Positions 1 to 7,534 of a stretch of 64,000 nt of DNA are shown here, piece after piece. The DNA comes from Saccharothrix algeriensis. GTDB lineage: Bacteria > Actinomycetota > Actinomycetes > Mycobacteriales > Pseudonocardiaceae. Both the position numbers and the translations under genes were made by a program. The stretch covers positions 1,054,001 through 1,118,000 of the forward strand of contig NZ_JAFBCL010000001.1 of NCBI RefSeq assembly GCF_016907655.1, given 5' to 3'. Numbering within the stretch: position 1 is the first letter of the stretch; each line of letters opens with the position of its first letter. A model generated the notes under the pieces. The model was not told the origin of the DNA, did not search any database, and saw only the letters and a list, made by a program, of their open reading frames with translations.

Positions 1-233
1 TACCCGCGCACGTCGCGAGCCGGGTAGAACACCGTGGCCACCAGCTCGCGCGGCGCCCCGGCGGCATCCGGCCACGGGTCCGGCCGGTCGTGGTCGACCA
101 GGTGCAGGGTGGTGACGCCGACCCGGTGCGGTCCGGTCGGCGCGGGCAGCCGGACGGTGTCGGCGGCCTGCGCGACACCTCCCCCGGCGATCAGCAGCGC
201 TGCCGCCGCAGCGGCGGTCGTGCGCAGCATCAT
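1..233 (-). CDS. Secreted alpha/beta hydrolase, N-terminal part (runs off the window)
   Basis: The gene reads leftward and its 3' end lies outside the window, so only about 77 residues are visible. They begin with a signal peptide (MMLRTTAAAAAALLIAGG...AQA), followed by a segment with DHDRPDPWPD and LVATVFYPARDVRG. This resembles the start of secreted platelet-activating-factor-acetylhydrolase/chlorophyllase-like alpha/beta hydrolases of actinomycetes, where a conserved V-x-V-F/W-Y-P opens the fold. No catalytic residue is visible. A GAAGGGG ribosome binding site precedes two adjacent ATG codons, and the first was taken as start. The assignment rests on the N-terminal pattern only. Confidence 0.55.
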   Translation of the reverse strand, partial: MMLRTTAAAAAALLIAGGGVAQAADTVRLPAPTGPHRVGVTTLHLVDHDRPDPWPDAAGAPRELVATVFYPARDVRG

Positions 234-318
234 GGGATCCCCCTTCGGTTCTCGGGCGATGTCGCCCGGGTCGTGCGGTCGGGTGCCCGGCGCACCCCCC
301 AGATCCGCCGGGCACCGG

Positions 319-1086
319 TCAGCGCGCGGCCGAGTGCACCCGGCTCACGTAGTCCCACAGGCCGTCGTCCAGGTCGGACAGCGGCTGGTCGGGCAGCACC
401 TCGCGGAGCAGGCCGTGCCCGTGCTGCCGGAAGAACGCGCTCATCGAGCGGAGGATGCCCGGGTCGCTGCCCGCGAAGTCGCGCCCGATGCGGGCCAACC
501 GCCGCCCCAGCTCCCGCACCTCCGGGTCGTCGACCGGGGTGTTCGCGCGGTGGTGCGCGATGATCCCGGCGAGCACCCTGGGCCACTCCGCGTCCAGCTC
601 CCTGCGCCCGGTCTCACCGAGCCGGTCGGCCAGCTCCGCCAGCGCTTCCCGCTGCTCGTCGTTCAGGTGCTCGTCGAAGATGCCGGTGCAGCCCAGGACG
701 GACAGCAGCGCGGCGGGGTCCTGCCGGGGCGGCCCGTCGAGCTGGTCCAGCAGCCCCTTGGTCTGCCGGCGCAGCGCTTCCAGTCGCCACATCCGGTCGT
801 CCAGCTCTTCCAGGTGGCTCGTGAGCACCTCGCGCAGCGGGCCGTGGGACGGGTCGGCCAGCACTTGGCCGACCTCCTCCAACGACATGCCGAGCCGCCG
901 CAGGAGGAGGACCCGGTAGAGCCGCCGGAGGTCCGACTCGGTGTAGCGGCGATGCCCGGACGGCGTCCGCTCACTGGGGCGCAGCAGGCCGAGCTCGTCG
1001 TAGTGGTGCAGGGTCCGCACGGTCAGCCCGGTCACCTTCGCCAGCGCTCCGACGCTCCAGCGCCGCTGCTCCACGTGCTCGGTCAC
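319..1086 (-). CDS. MerR-family regulator with TipAS-type C-terminal domain
   Basis: A 255-residue regulator. Residues about 10-80 form the MerR winged helix (WSVGALAKVTGLTVRTLHHY, then GLLRPSERTPSGHRRY), followed by a dimerisation helix. The C-terminal half (FDEHLNDEQREALAELADRL onward) matches the TipAS antibiotic-recognition domain, a helical domain that binds peptide antibiotics or other ligands in the TipA family. It probably activates its own promoter: a MerR-type promoter with a 19-bp spacer lies directly upstream. GTG start taken; a second in-frame GTG four codons downstream is possible. The start sits close behind the -10 box, so the transcript has a very short leader. The ligand is unknown. 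Confidence 0.85.
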   Translation of the reverse strand: MTEHVEQRRWSVGALAKVTGLTVRTLHHYDELGLLRPSERTPSGHRRYTESDLRRLYRVLLLRRLGMSLEEVGQVLADPSHGPLREVLTSHLEELDDRMWRLEALRRQTKGLLDQLDGPPRQDPAALLSVLGCTGIFDEHLNDEQREALAELADRLGETGRRELDAEWPRVLAGIIAHHRANTPVDDPEVRELGRRLARIGRDFAGSDPGILRSMSAFFRQHGHGLLREVLPDQPLSDLDDGLWDYVSRVHSAAR

Positions 1087-1093
1087 GCAGACG

Positions 1094-1124
1094 ACTGTAA
1101 AACCTCACGGGACGTCAGGTTCAA
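1094..1124 (-). promoter_or_regulatory. MerR-type promoter/operator of the TipAS regulator
   Basis: Read on the minus strand there is a -35 TTGAAC, exactly 19 bp of spacer, then a -10 TACAGT. A dyad with arms AACCTCACG and CGTCAGGTT (one mismatch, 3-bp centre) fills the spacer. An overlong spacer carrying the dyad is the hallmark of MerR-activated promoters, where the regulator untwists the DNA. The -10 lies 7 bp from the GTG start of the adjacent MerR gene, so autoregulation is likely. Confidence 0.75.
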
Positions 1125-1162
1125 GGGCGAATCCCGGGCAGCGGCCCCTTCAGCCCCAGCAG

Positions 1163-1270
1163 GCCGCGCTCCACGCGACGGCGCTTCAGCTCTCGCCTCA
1201 AGCCGCGCTCCGCGCGGCGGCGCTTCGCTCTCGCCGCAAGCCGCGCCCCGCGCGGCGGCGCTTCAGCGCA
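1163..1270. repeat. Tandem repeat of 38-39 bp, about three units
   Basis: Three imperfect units begin at 1163, 1202 and 1240, each starting GCCGCGC and containing GGCGCTT. They lie between the MerR promoter and repeat element copy 1. This array differs in sequence and period from the 31-bp arrays beside copies 2 and 3. Confidence 0.6.
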
Positions 1271-1280
1271 GCCGTGTGCC

Positions 1281-1692
1281 TCGTGTTCTCCCCGTACGGC
1301 CTGGGCGCAGCCCGATCATCTTTGTCGGGGGGTGTCAAGCACGCCCTTCGCTTGACACCCCCCGACAAAGATGATTGCCTCCGGCAGGCCGTACGGGGAG
1401 AACACGACGCACTTCCCTCCTCCTTGGGGGCCTCCCGGCCGCTCTTCATACTTGGGTCCCGCACGGATCCGGGTGAGATTTGGGGCCGTACCGCCCGAAG
1501 CTGAAAAGAAAAAGAGTCCTCGCCGGACAGGCAGGCCGCCAAGGAGAAGGAAAAGAAACAGCGGTCGTGTTCCCCCCGCATGACCTGTCTAAAGACAACC
1601 ATGCTTTTCTGGGGGGTGCAAGCGAAAAGCGTGCTTGCACCCCCCAGAAAAGCATGGTAGCCCTCCGGGCAGGCCATACGGGGAGAACACGA
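1281..1692 (-). repeat. Double-hairpin dispersed element, copy 1 (inverted relative to copies 2 and 3)
   Basis: A non-coding element of 412 bp with two large two-tier hairpins. The first (1281-1407) has a perfect 23-bp outer stem (1281-1303 with 1385-1407), an asymmetric internal loop, a perfect 26-bp inner stem (1315-1340 with 1350-1375) and a 9-nt apical loop. The second (1565-1692) has an imperfect outer stem of about 23 bp and a perfect 26-bp inner stem (1598-1623 with 1633-1658). The 157-bp centre carries a purine-rich tract (AAGGAGAAGGAAAAG). Related copies lie at 15325 and 38787 in the opposite orientation. Short reading frames through the element are by-products of the repeats. It lies between two leftward genes. 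Confidence 0.9.
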
Positions 1693-1787
1693 GAGCACCG
1701 GACTGCACGGGGCGTGCCGAGGGCCAAGAGCCATGAGTTCCGGGTGGGTTGAGTCGGGTTGCTGTGCGGGTTCTTGCGGGGGTGGGT

Positions 1788-2738
1788 TCAGGTCCATTCC
1801 CAGCCGATGCCGAGCACGCCGGGCTGGACGTCCCTCGCCGTGAGGTGGACCATTCGTCCGGGTGGGAGGTCGAGGTCTTCCTCCTGGGTCAGCACGCCTT
1901 CCGCGCCGAGCTGCGACAAGCCGAAGCAACGTACCGGGAGCTGCGGTTCGGTGAATTGCACGCTCAGCACGTAAGCGCCCACCGGGTAGCGGAAGGCACG
2001 TCGGTAGTCGTGGGCGCGGGTGCCTTCTGCAACGGTGAAGCAGTACTCCAGCAGGTGTGTTCGACCGGTCGGCAGGGGGTGGTCGAAGAGCAGCTCCACC
2101 GCGATGACCGGGGCGCGCGGGTGGCGGCGGACGCGGCCCAGGCGGCAGTTCGCGACCGCCTCGGCCGTGATCGAGGCCGGTGAGGTTCCCGGGTCGCCGC
2201 AGTACACCGCGACGTGCCGGTCGGGGTGGCCGTCGACCGCCCGCAGCACCTGCCGCGTGTGGATGCGGCGGATCACGCCGGCCTCGTCGACCGCCACCGC
2301 GTCGTCCTGGGACCACAGCCGCAGGTCGTCGTCGGAGGGGCCGACCAGTGCCTCCACCGTCTCCGCCAGCGACTGCGCGGGCTCCAGCATCCGCCCGTAC
2401 CGCCGGGCCTGCCGCTGCCGGGCCACCCACCGGCCGCGCGGGCGGGGTGGGCCCAGCAGGGCCTCCAGGGAGCGGCGGGGCAGGCCGAGGATCGTCTCGA
2501 TGGCCTGCACGGCGCGCAGCGAGTCGGCGCGCTCCGGCCGGCTGCGGCCCAGTCGCCAGTAGCTCAGGGTGGACAGGCTGACGTGGATGCCGCGGCGGTC
2601 CAGGCGGTCGCGCAGGCGTTCCAGGGTGAGCCCGCTGCGTTCGACGGCCGCGCGCAGGGCCTCGTGGAACGGGCCCGTCCGGAGCAGCACGTCGACCTCG
2701 TGGTCCGCGCCGTCGGCGCCGTTCGGTCTAGCGGCCAC
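1788..2738 (-). CDS. HTH (XRE-like) regulator with C-terminal sensory region
   Basis: A 316-residue protein. The N-terminal 70 residues form an HTH of the actinobacterial XRE type (LRDRLDRRGIHVSLSTLSYW, then LGRSRPERADSLRAVQAIE). The remaining roughly 200 residues form an unassigned, probably ligand-sensing domain. The frame is open far upstream, but the GTG used here follows a GAGGGGA ribosome binding site, and upstream codons do not look coding. It diverges from the secreted M23 peptidase; the intergenic region holds a dyad and repeated boxes that it might bind. Target and ligand are unknown. Confidence 0.75.
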   Translation of the reverse strand: MAARPNGADGADHEVDVLLRTGPFHEALRAAVERSGLTLERLRDRLDRRGIHVSLSTLSYWRLGRSRPERADSLRAVQAIETILGLPRRSLEALLGPPRPRGRWVARQRQARRYGRMLEPAQSLAETVEALVGPSDDDLRLWSQDDAVAVDEAGVIRRIHTRQVLRAVDGHPDRHVAVYCGDPGTSPASITAEAVANCRLGRVRRHPRAPVIAVELLFDHPLPTGRTHLLEYCFTVAEGTRAHDYRRAFRYPVGAYVLSVQFTEPQLPVRCFGLSQLGAEGVLTQEEDLDLPPGRMVHLTARDVQPGVLGIGWEWT

Positions 2739-2752
2739 CGCTGGTCCCCTCG

Positions 2753-2850
2753 ACTGTGGAAGAACACAGTTTAGGAGCCGGCCCCCTCGCCGTGACCGGG
2801 ACGGCGGTGGGTAGTCCTCCACAGTTTTGCCCTGCGCCTCCACAGTTTCG
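2753..2850. promoter_or_regulatory. Dyad and repeated CCTCCACAGTTT boxes between divergent genes
   Basis: Just upstream of the XRE gene lies an inverted repeat, ACTGTG-N6-CACAGT (2753-2770). Two direct copies of CCTCCACAGTTT follow, at 2816 and 2837, 21 bp (two helical turns) apart on one DNA face. All contain the half-site CACAGT. They are plausible operators for the divergent HTH regulator, controlling itself and the M23 peptidase. Binding is inferred. Confidence 0.5.
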
Positions 2851-2964
2851 GCGCGCGGCGGCCGGCGACCTTGACCGCGTCGGACCGCCGGTATGTCATC
2901 GGCGCGGCGGCCGGCCTGCACCGGTTGCCATCCCCTGCCCGTGTGCCGATTCCCTGGAGGGCAC

Positions 2965-4173
2965 ATGTCGAACCCGCACGCCGCGCGACGGTTCGCCGCG
3001 CTGTTCGCGGCTGTCACCGCCGGTATCGCGGTCCTGGTCGTGCCGCAGACCGCTGCCGCCGGCCCCACCGAGGACGACCTCGCCGCCACCGTGCGCGCGA
3101 CCGTGCTCCAGCAGCACGGCGAGTCGTTGAAGCAGCAGTGGGGCACGCAGTCCCTGCGTGAACCGCTGTTCGAGCCGACCCGCAGGGCCGGCTCATGGGT
3201 CTTCGGCAGCACCACCGTGCCGATGACCTACCACCAGGAGCACGGGACGCCGTTGATGGCGCTGTTCCTGGCCCGCCGTGACCGGTCCGCCTGGCGGGTC
3301 GAACTCGACGGAACGGCCGGCTTCGCCGAACTGGCCGCCCAGGCGCCGACGGCTGTGCTCAGCGAGGGCGAGAAGCAGACGTTCGCGCGCAACCACACCA
3401 GCACTGCACTGGCCGACACCGGTCTCGGCCTGCCCTGGCCGCAGGGCGTGGCGTGGTGGATGGGCGGTGGCCCGCACGGCAACAGCGGCAACAGCCGGCC
3501 GTTCAGCTCGATCGACTTCAACGGCGGCGACGGGCGCGTGCTGTCCGCCGGGCCCGGTCGCGTCTACAAGAGCTGCGTCGTGGGGCGCAGTGCCGTCGTG
3601 AAAGTCGTGCACGACAACGGTTACAACACCACCTACTACCACATGTACGACCTGACGACATTGGCCGACGGCAGCGCCGTGCGGACCGGGACGTACCTGG
3701 GGCACATCGGCAACGAACTGCCGTGCGGTGGCTCCAGCACGGGTGCGCACGTGCACTTCTCGTTGCTGCGCGGGAACAACCACATCAGCGTCAACGGGAT
3801 GACCATCGGCGGCTGGACGTTCTACGAGGGGTCACAGGCTTACGGCGGCTACGCCCAGCGGGGCTCGGCGCGGGTCGGCGTCGGCGGTCGGGTCACGAAC
3901 TACGGCGGTGGTGGCACGACCCTGCCCACCGGCACGGTCGACGGCGGCCCCAACAGCACCGTCAACCTGCGTTCGGGCCCCGGGTTGAGCTTCGCCGCCG
4001 TGGGAACGGTCGCGGACGGCGCGGTGGTCTCGATCTCGTGCACGGCGCGCGGTGAAGCGGTGGACGGCGTCTGGGGCCGGACCGACCTGTGGAACCGGCT
4101 CCAGGACGGCAAGTGGATCAGCGACGGCTTCGTGGACACCGGTTCCAACGAACCGGTCGCGCCCGCTTGCTGA
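2965..4173 (+). CDS. Secreted M23-family metalloendopeptidase with SH3-like domain
   Basis: A 402-residue exported cell-wall peptidase. A signal peptide (...AVLVVPQTAAA) opens the protein. The beta-lytic/lysostaphin-type M23 domain spans about residues 155-290, with Zn ligands His171 (GGGPHGNSGNS), Asp184 (FSSIDFNGG) and His264 in GAHVHFSLL (His262 catalytic). A C-terminal bacterial SH3-like domain (about 330-395, VNLRSGPGLSFAAVGTV) would bind peptidoglycan. The ATG used follows CTGGAGG; upstream in-frame codons precede the signal peptide and were excluded. It likely cleaves peptide cross-bridges of its own or competitors' walls. A GC-rich hairpin follows. Confidence 0.9.
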   Translation: MSNPHAARRFAALFAAVTAGIAVLVVPQTAAAGPTEDDLAATVRATVLQQHGESLKQQWGTQSLREPLFEPTRRAGSWVFGSTTVPMTYHQEHGTPLMALFLARRDRSAWRVELDGTAGFAELAAQAPTAVLSEGEKQTFARNHTSTALADTGLGLPWPQGVAWWMGGGPHGNSGNSRPFSSIDFNGGDGRVLSAGPGRVYKSCVVGRSAVVKVVHDNGYNTTYYHMYDLTTLADGSAVRTGTYLGHIGNELPCGGSSTGAHVHFSLLRGNNHISVNGMTIGGWTFYEGSQAYGGYAQRGSARVGVGGRVTNYGGGGTTLPTGTVDGGPNSTVNLRSGPGLSFAAVGTVADGAVVSISCTARGEAVDGVWGRTDLWNRLQDGKWISDGFVDTGSNEPVAPAC

Positions 4174-4185
4174 ACCGCAGGGGGA

Positions 4186-4210
4186 CGGGGTCGGCGCCCA
4201 ACCGACCCCG
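4186..4210 (+). terminator. Hairpin after the M23 peptidase gene
   Basis: A perfect 9-bp stem (CGGGGTCGG/CCGACCCCG) with a 7-nt loop, 13 bp after the stop codon. No U-tract follows, as is usual for high-GC actinomycete terminators. Confidence 0.55.
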
Positions 4211-4261
4211 CCTCCCTGCCCCACGACCACCCGGCCGGGCCGGCACCGGTCCTCGCCCGAG

Positions 4262-4547
4262 GGCGCGGTGCTGCGCGAGCTGGTGGGCGGCATCGGCGCG
4301 ACCGAACTGCCGGCGCAGCTGCGCGACGAGGTGGCCGACGCGGGCAGCGCGCTGTGGCCGACCGTCCCGGGCCGGGCCGTGGCGCGCGGTGAAGCGCGGC
4401 CGGAGGCGTTGCACCCCCCGCGTCGCCACGGTCGCGATCGCCTTGCTGCGCAACGAATTCCCCACCAGCGGCACGCCCGCCGTGCCCGACGGCGCGCTGG
4501 TCGGGACCGTCGGCGAGGTCTACCTGCCGCTGGTGGGCAACCGGTGA
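4262..4547 (+). pseudogene. Frameshifted remnant of an unidentified gene
   Basis: Two protein-like stretches in different frames follow each other on the plus strand. The first reads VLRELVGGIGATELPAQLRD and on to EARPEALH. Near 4420 the sense continues in another frame as VATVAIALLRNEFPTSGTPA and ends VYLPLVGNR with a stop. Neither frame has a convincing start. A single-base indel in a short gene, or a decayed C-terminal fragment, explains this best. The family was not recognised. Confidence 0.4.
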
Positions 4548-4548
4548 G

Positions 4549-4725
4549 CTACTGGACGGGGCGCAGTTCGCGGCCGGACGCGACGAGGTGCTCCCAGGTG
4601 CGACCGCGCTGGCTGGGCGGCACGTCGCCGTCCGCGGTGCGCATCGGGTACACCAGCCCGAACGGCGTGGGCTGGTCGAACTCGTCGCCGCTGCGGATGT
4701 CGATCAAGTTGCGGACGTGTGCCAT
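4549..4725 (-). CDS. Small hypothetical protein (58 aa)
   Basis: A short soluble protein (MAHVRNLIDIRSGDEF..., ending ASGRELRPVQ) with an excellent AAGGAGG ribosome binding site 6 bp before the ATG. It contains DQPTPFGLVYPMRTADGD. It has no signal peptide, membrane segment or Cys. No modification-enzyme gene lies nearby that would make it a peptide precursor. It converges with the frameshifted remnant, stop codons nearly touching. Function unknown. Confidence 0.55.
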   Translation of the reverse strand: MAHVRNLIDIRSGDEFDQPTPFGLVYPMRTADGDVPPSQRGRTWEHLVASGRELRPVQ

Positions 4726-4926
4726 CACGACCTCCTTGCGGGAATGGGGTCCCCGCCGCGGCAGCGGGGGCGTATCGGGTGTGCGCGTTGAATACCCCGT
4801 GCGCACCGCCGACAAGCTGCGACATCAGGGTGAAAACAGCCCCGCCGCGGCGTGTCCCGCCCCGGACGCGGAGCGCCCCCCGGAGCGGCCCCCGAAATTG
4901 TCCACTGTGGACACGCGGCCCGCCGC

Positions 4927-5814
4927 TCAGGGCAGCGCGGGCGCGCCCACGATCCGGCACACGTCGGTGAGCGCCCGCCCCAGCGGCAGGTCCACGCGAG
5001 CCGTCGCGTGGGCGTCGCCCCGCGTCTCGCCCCGGTTCACGATCACCACCGGCTTGCCCGCCTTCGCCGCGTGCCGGACGAACCGCAGGCCCGACATCAC
5101 CGTCAGCGAAGAACCCAGCACCAGCACCGCCCGCGCCTCGTCCACCAGCCGGTAGCACTGCCGCACGCGGGGCGGGGGCACGTTCTCGCCGAAGAACACC
5201 ACGTCCGGCTTCAGCACTCCCCCGCAGGCCGCGCAGTCGACCACGCGGAAGTCGCGCACGTCCTCGTCGGCCAGGTCCACGTCGCCGTCCGGGTTGATCC
5301 GCGCGGCGGTGGCGGTGAAGCCCGGGTTCGCCGCGCGCAGCCTGCGGTCCAGCTCCTCGCGCGGACCGGTCCGGCGGCAGCCCAGGCACACCACCCGGTC
5401 CAGGTTGCCGTGCAGCTCGACGGCGTCGGCCGTGCCCGCCGCGCGGTGCAGGCCGTCGACGTTCTGGGTGATCACACCGGCCAGGAAGCCCCCGGCGCGC
5501 AGCGCCGCCACGGCGTGGTGGCCCGCGTTCGGGTCGGCGCGGGCGATGGTGCGCCACCCGAGGTGGCTGCGCGCCCAGTACCGGCGGCGGCCCGCCGCGC
5601 TGCCGGTGAACTCGTCGTAGGTCATCGGGGAGTGCCGGCGCAGGCTGCCGGCCTCACCGCGGTAGTCCGGGATGCCCGACTCGGTGGACAGCCCCGCTCC
5701 GCTGAGCACGACCGCGCCGCCCGCGGCGACCACCCGCACGACCTCGTCCAGGCTCGTCGTGCGCGGCAGCGGCTCGCCGGTGGCGGTCCAGGTCAGCGTC
5801 GGCCGAGTGCGCAC
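4927..5814 (-). CDS. cobB: Sir2-family NAD-dependent protein deacylase
   Basis: A 295-residue sirtuin that removes acetyl or other acyl groups from lysine using NAD, releasing nicotinamide and O-acyl-ADP-ribose. Motifs in order: GAGLSTESGIPDYRG (NAD binding), TQNVDGLH and HGN (catalytic His), the Zn module CLGC...CAACGG, GENVPP and GSSLTV. The Cys pairs are complete, so an active cytoplasmic enzyme is expected. The length is normal for actinobacterial class II sirtuins. It is a single gene with no operon partner. Gene symbol by family only. Confidence 0.9.
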   Translation of the reverse strand: MRTRPTLTWTATGEPLPRTTSLDEVVRVVAAGGAVVLSGAGLSTESGIPDYRGEAGSLRRHSPMTYDEFTGSAAGRRRYWARSHLGWRTIARADPNAGHHAVAALRAGGFLAGVITQNVDGLHRAAGTADAVELHGNLDRVVCLGCRRTGPREELDRRLRAANPGFTATAARINPDGDVDLADEDVRDFRVVDCAACGGVLKPDVVFFGENVPPPRVRQCYRLVDEARAVLVLGSSLTVMSGLRFVRHAAKAGKPVVIVNRGETRGDAHATARVDLPLGRALTDVCRIVGAPALP

Positions 5815-5933
5815 CGCACCAGCTTACGTGCTGCTCAGGCCCACCCGCCGCGCTGCGCGGGGGCGGCGCCCCGACCCGACGCGGTGAGCGGGACGTCGCG
5901 CCCCGCCCACCACGCCAGGAGCGTGGGGGTTGG

Positions 5934-6530
5934 TCAGAACTTGACGGTCGCGCAGCCCACGCGCGGACCGGCCGTGCCCGCCTTGCCGGGCTCGGTGGCG
6001 GTCTTCTCGGCGTGGATCACGACCGAACCCGCGCGGCGGTCGTCGAACCGCCACGGCACGGTGGTCGTCACCGTGGCGCGACCGCGGGCGTCGGTGGTGA
6101 AGTCGAGCCAGATCTCGTTGGTCGGGTTGGCGTAGGCCGGGTCCACCGACGGCTGGTTCGGGTCGACCACGTGCTGGTGGTGCGCGCCCGAGTCGGCGGG
6201 CAGCTGCCCGCACTGCTTCTGGTGGGCGTGCGAGCCGTACGTGCGGTTGGGCACCAGCCCGTACACGCTCAGCTGCACCTTCGTGGAACGCCACTTTGGC
6301 GTGGCCACCACCATGACCTTCGCGCCCGGCGCGATCAGCGCCGTGTCGTAGGTGAAGGCGTTGGTGGCCGTCGCGGGCGGCGCGAACCGCCCGTGGGTCA
6401 CGACGACGCCGCCGCGGCCGTGGCCGAAGCCGTCGGAGCCGACGGGCTGGTCGGGGCTGTACGCGAGGGCGGTGCCTGCGGCTGCCACCAGGGCGGTGGC
6501 CGCTCCGAGCAGGGGGAGGAGACGCTTCAC
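5934..6530 (-). CDS. Secreted Cu/Zn superoxide dismutase-like protein
   Basis: A 198-residue exported protein. The signal peptide (MKRLLPLLGAATALVAAAGT...) is followed by a beta-rich domain with YGSHAHQKQCG, GAHHQHVVDPNQPS, SVVIHAEKT and a final VGCATVKF. The His pairs and two Cys occupy the positions of the metal ligands and disulfide in Cu/Zn-SOD folds. However, the spacing is that of the actinobacterial SOD-like branch, and activity is not guaranteed. It stands alone, with a clear non-coding gap upstream. A role in oxidative-stress defence or copper binding at the cell surface is inferred. Confidence 0.7.
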   Translation of the reverse strand: MKRLLPLLGAATALVAAAGTALAYSPDQPVGSDGFGHGRGGVVVTHGRFAPPATATNAFTYDTALIAPGAKVMVVATPKWRSTKVQLSVYGLVPNRTYGSHAHQKQCGQLPADSGAHHQHVVDPNQPSVDPAYANPTNEIWLDFTTDARGRATVTTTVPWRFDDRRAGSVVIHAEKTATEPGKAGTAGPRVGCATVKF

Positions 6531-6937
6531 ACCTCATGCCTTTCCGAGTGGTCGGCGGCCGTTTTGTCCGTACCGCCCGACGCTAGCACAATGATCATGA
6601 AGCGATTCCCGCGTGGAATCGTCGGTGTTCCCCCGAACCGGTGAAACGCGACGAGCCGGCGAATTCACTGTGAATAGTGGAGGACCCCACACGTCCGGCT
6701 GGTGCCGGCGGCGGTGTCCGCCGGGGCGATTCCCGCTCCCGCAAGGCGTCGCGGATCCCGTCAGGCCCCCGCGGACTGCCGCGCCCGTGCCGGGTGGACG
6801 CCGCGGGTCTTCTCGGGGCGCGGGTCGGGCTCTTGTTCCACCGGCACCCGGCGACGACGCGCAGGACCACCTCGTCGGAGGACCCGGAAATCACCCGCAC
6901 GGCCGTGGAGCGCACCGGGCGGGGCACTCCGCGCCGA
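6531..6937. other. Gene-free interval between SOD-like gene and molybdate operon
   Basis: No reading frame here looks coding. Its left part must carry the promoter of the SOD-like gene. A perfect 11-bp palindrome, TTCACTGTGAA, lies at 6664-6674 and could be an operator. Nothing else recognisable was found. Confidence 0.5.
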
Positions 6938-7534
6938 TCACCGGTCGGCGTGGAAGAACCGCCGGACGCCGCGCACCACGGCGGCGCTGTGCTCGGGGTG
7001 GTGGCGCGGGTCGTCCTCGTCGCAGAAGCCGTCCTCGGCGTCGTAGACGTCGACCGCCACCGTCGGCCCGGCCAGCCGCCCGGCGAGGTCGCGGGGCGCG
7101 GGACCCGGCCCCCGCGCGGCGACGACCAGCAGGCAGGGCCGGCGCGGCCGGTGGTCGGCGTGGTCGTGCAGGCGGGCGCAGCACACGCAGGCGATGGCGT
7201 CGAACGCCTCCGCGGCCAGCCACGCGGCGGTCGCGCCGGCGCTGAACCCCAGGCACAGCAGGCGGTCGTGGTCGGCGCGCAGGGCGGCGGCGTGCGCGGC
7301 CAGCGCGGCGGCCAGCGCCACCGCACCCGTTTCCGCGCCGGGTTCCGCACCCGTTCCCGCGCTCGTTCCCGCGCTCGTTCCCGCACCGGCCGCCCGGCCC
7401 GCGCCGGCCGCGAGCACCGGCCGGAGGTCGGGGACCGACACCGTCCACTCCGGACGGCGCACCGCCGCCGCGAGCCGGTGGGCGTGCCGGTCCGGGCCGC
7501 GGCCCTCGTGCACGACGACCAGTGCCGTGCTCAT
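6938..7534 (-). CDS. Dienelactone-hydrolase-like protein, last gene of the molybdate operon
   Basis: A 198-residue protein of alpha/beta-hydrolase type: VVVHEGRG opens the fold, and CLGFSAGATAAWLAAEAF carries the nucleophile elbow, here G-F-S-A-G with Ser in place of the Cys usual for true dienelactone hydrolases. The end (VDVYDAEDGFCDEDDPRHHP) supplies Asp and His candidates. A low-complexity AGTSAGTSAGTG stretch near residue 50 is an unusual insertion. Its ATG overlaps the stop of modC (ATGA), so translation is coupled to the transporter. Its role in molybdate handling is unknown. Confidence 0.65.
   Translation of the reverse strand: MSTALVVVHEGRGPDRHAHRLAAAVRRPEWTVSVPDLRPVLAAGAGRAAGAGTSAGTSAGTGAEPGAETGAVALAAALAAHAAALRADHDRLLCLGFSAGATAAWLAAEAFDAIACVCCARLHDHADHRPRRPCLLVVAARGPGPAPRDLAGRLAGPTVAVDVYDAEDGFCDEDDPRHHPEHSAAVVRGVRRFFHADR

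Noticed and set aside
1281..1692. Simple transcription terminators as the explanation of the large hairpins
   Set aside because: Stems are far longer than terminators, come in pairs with a conserved centre, lack U-tracts, and one copy lies between divergent genes where no transcript ends.
1198..2430. Long open frame through repeat element copy 1 and similar frames through copies 2 and 3
   Set aside because: These frames arise because palindromic repeats lack stops. They overlap real genes or hairpins, recur with the repeats, and lack ribosome binding sites or known motifs.
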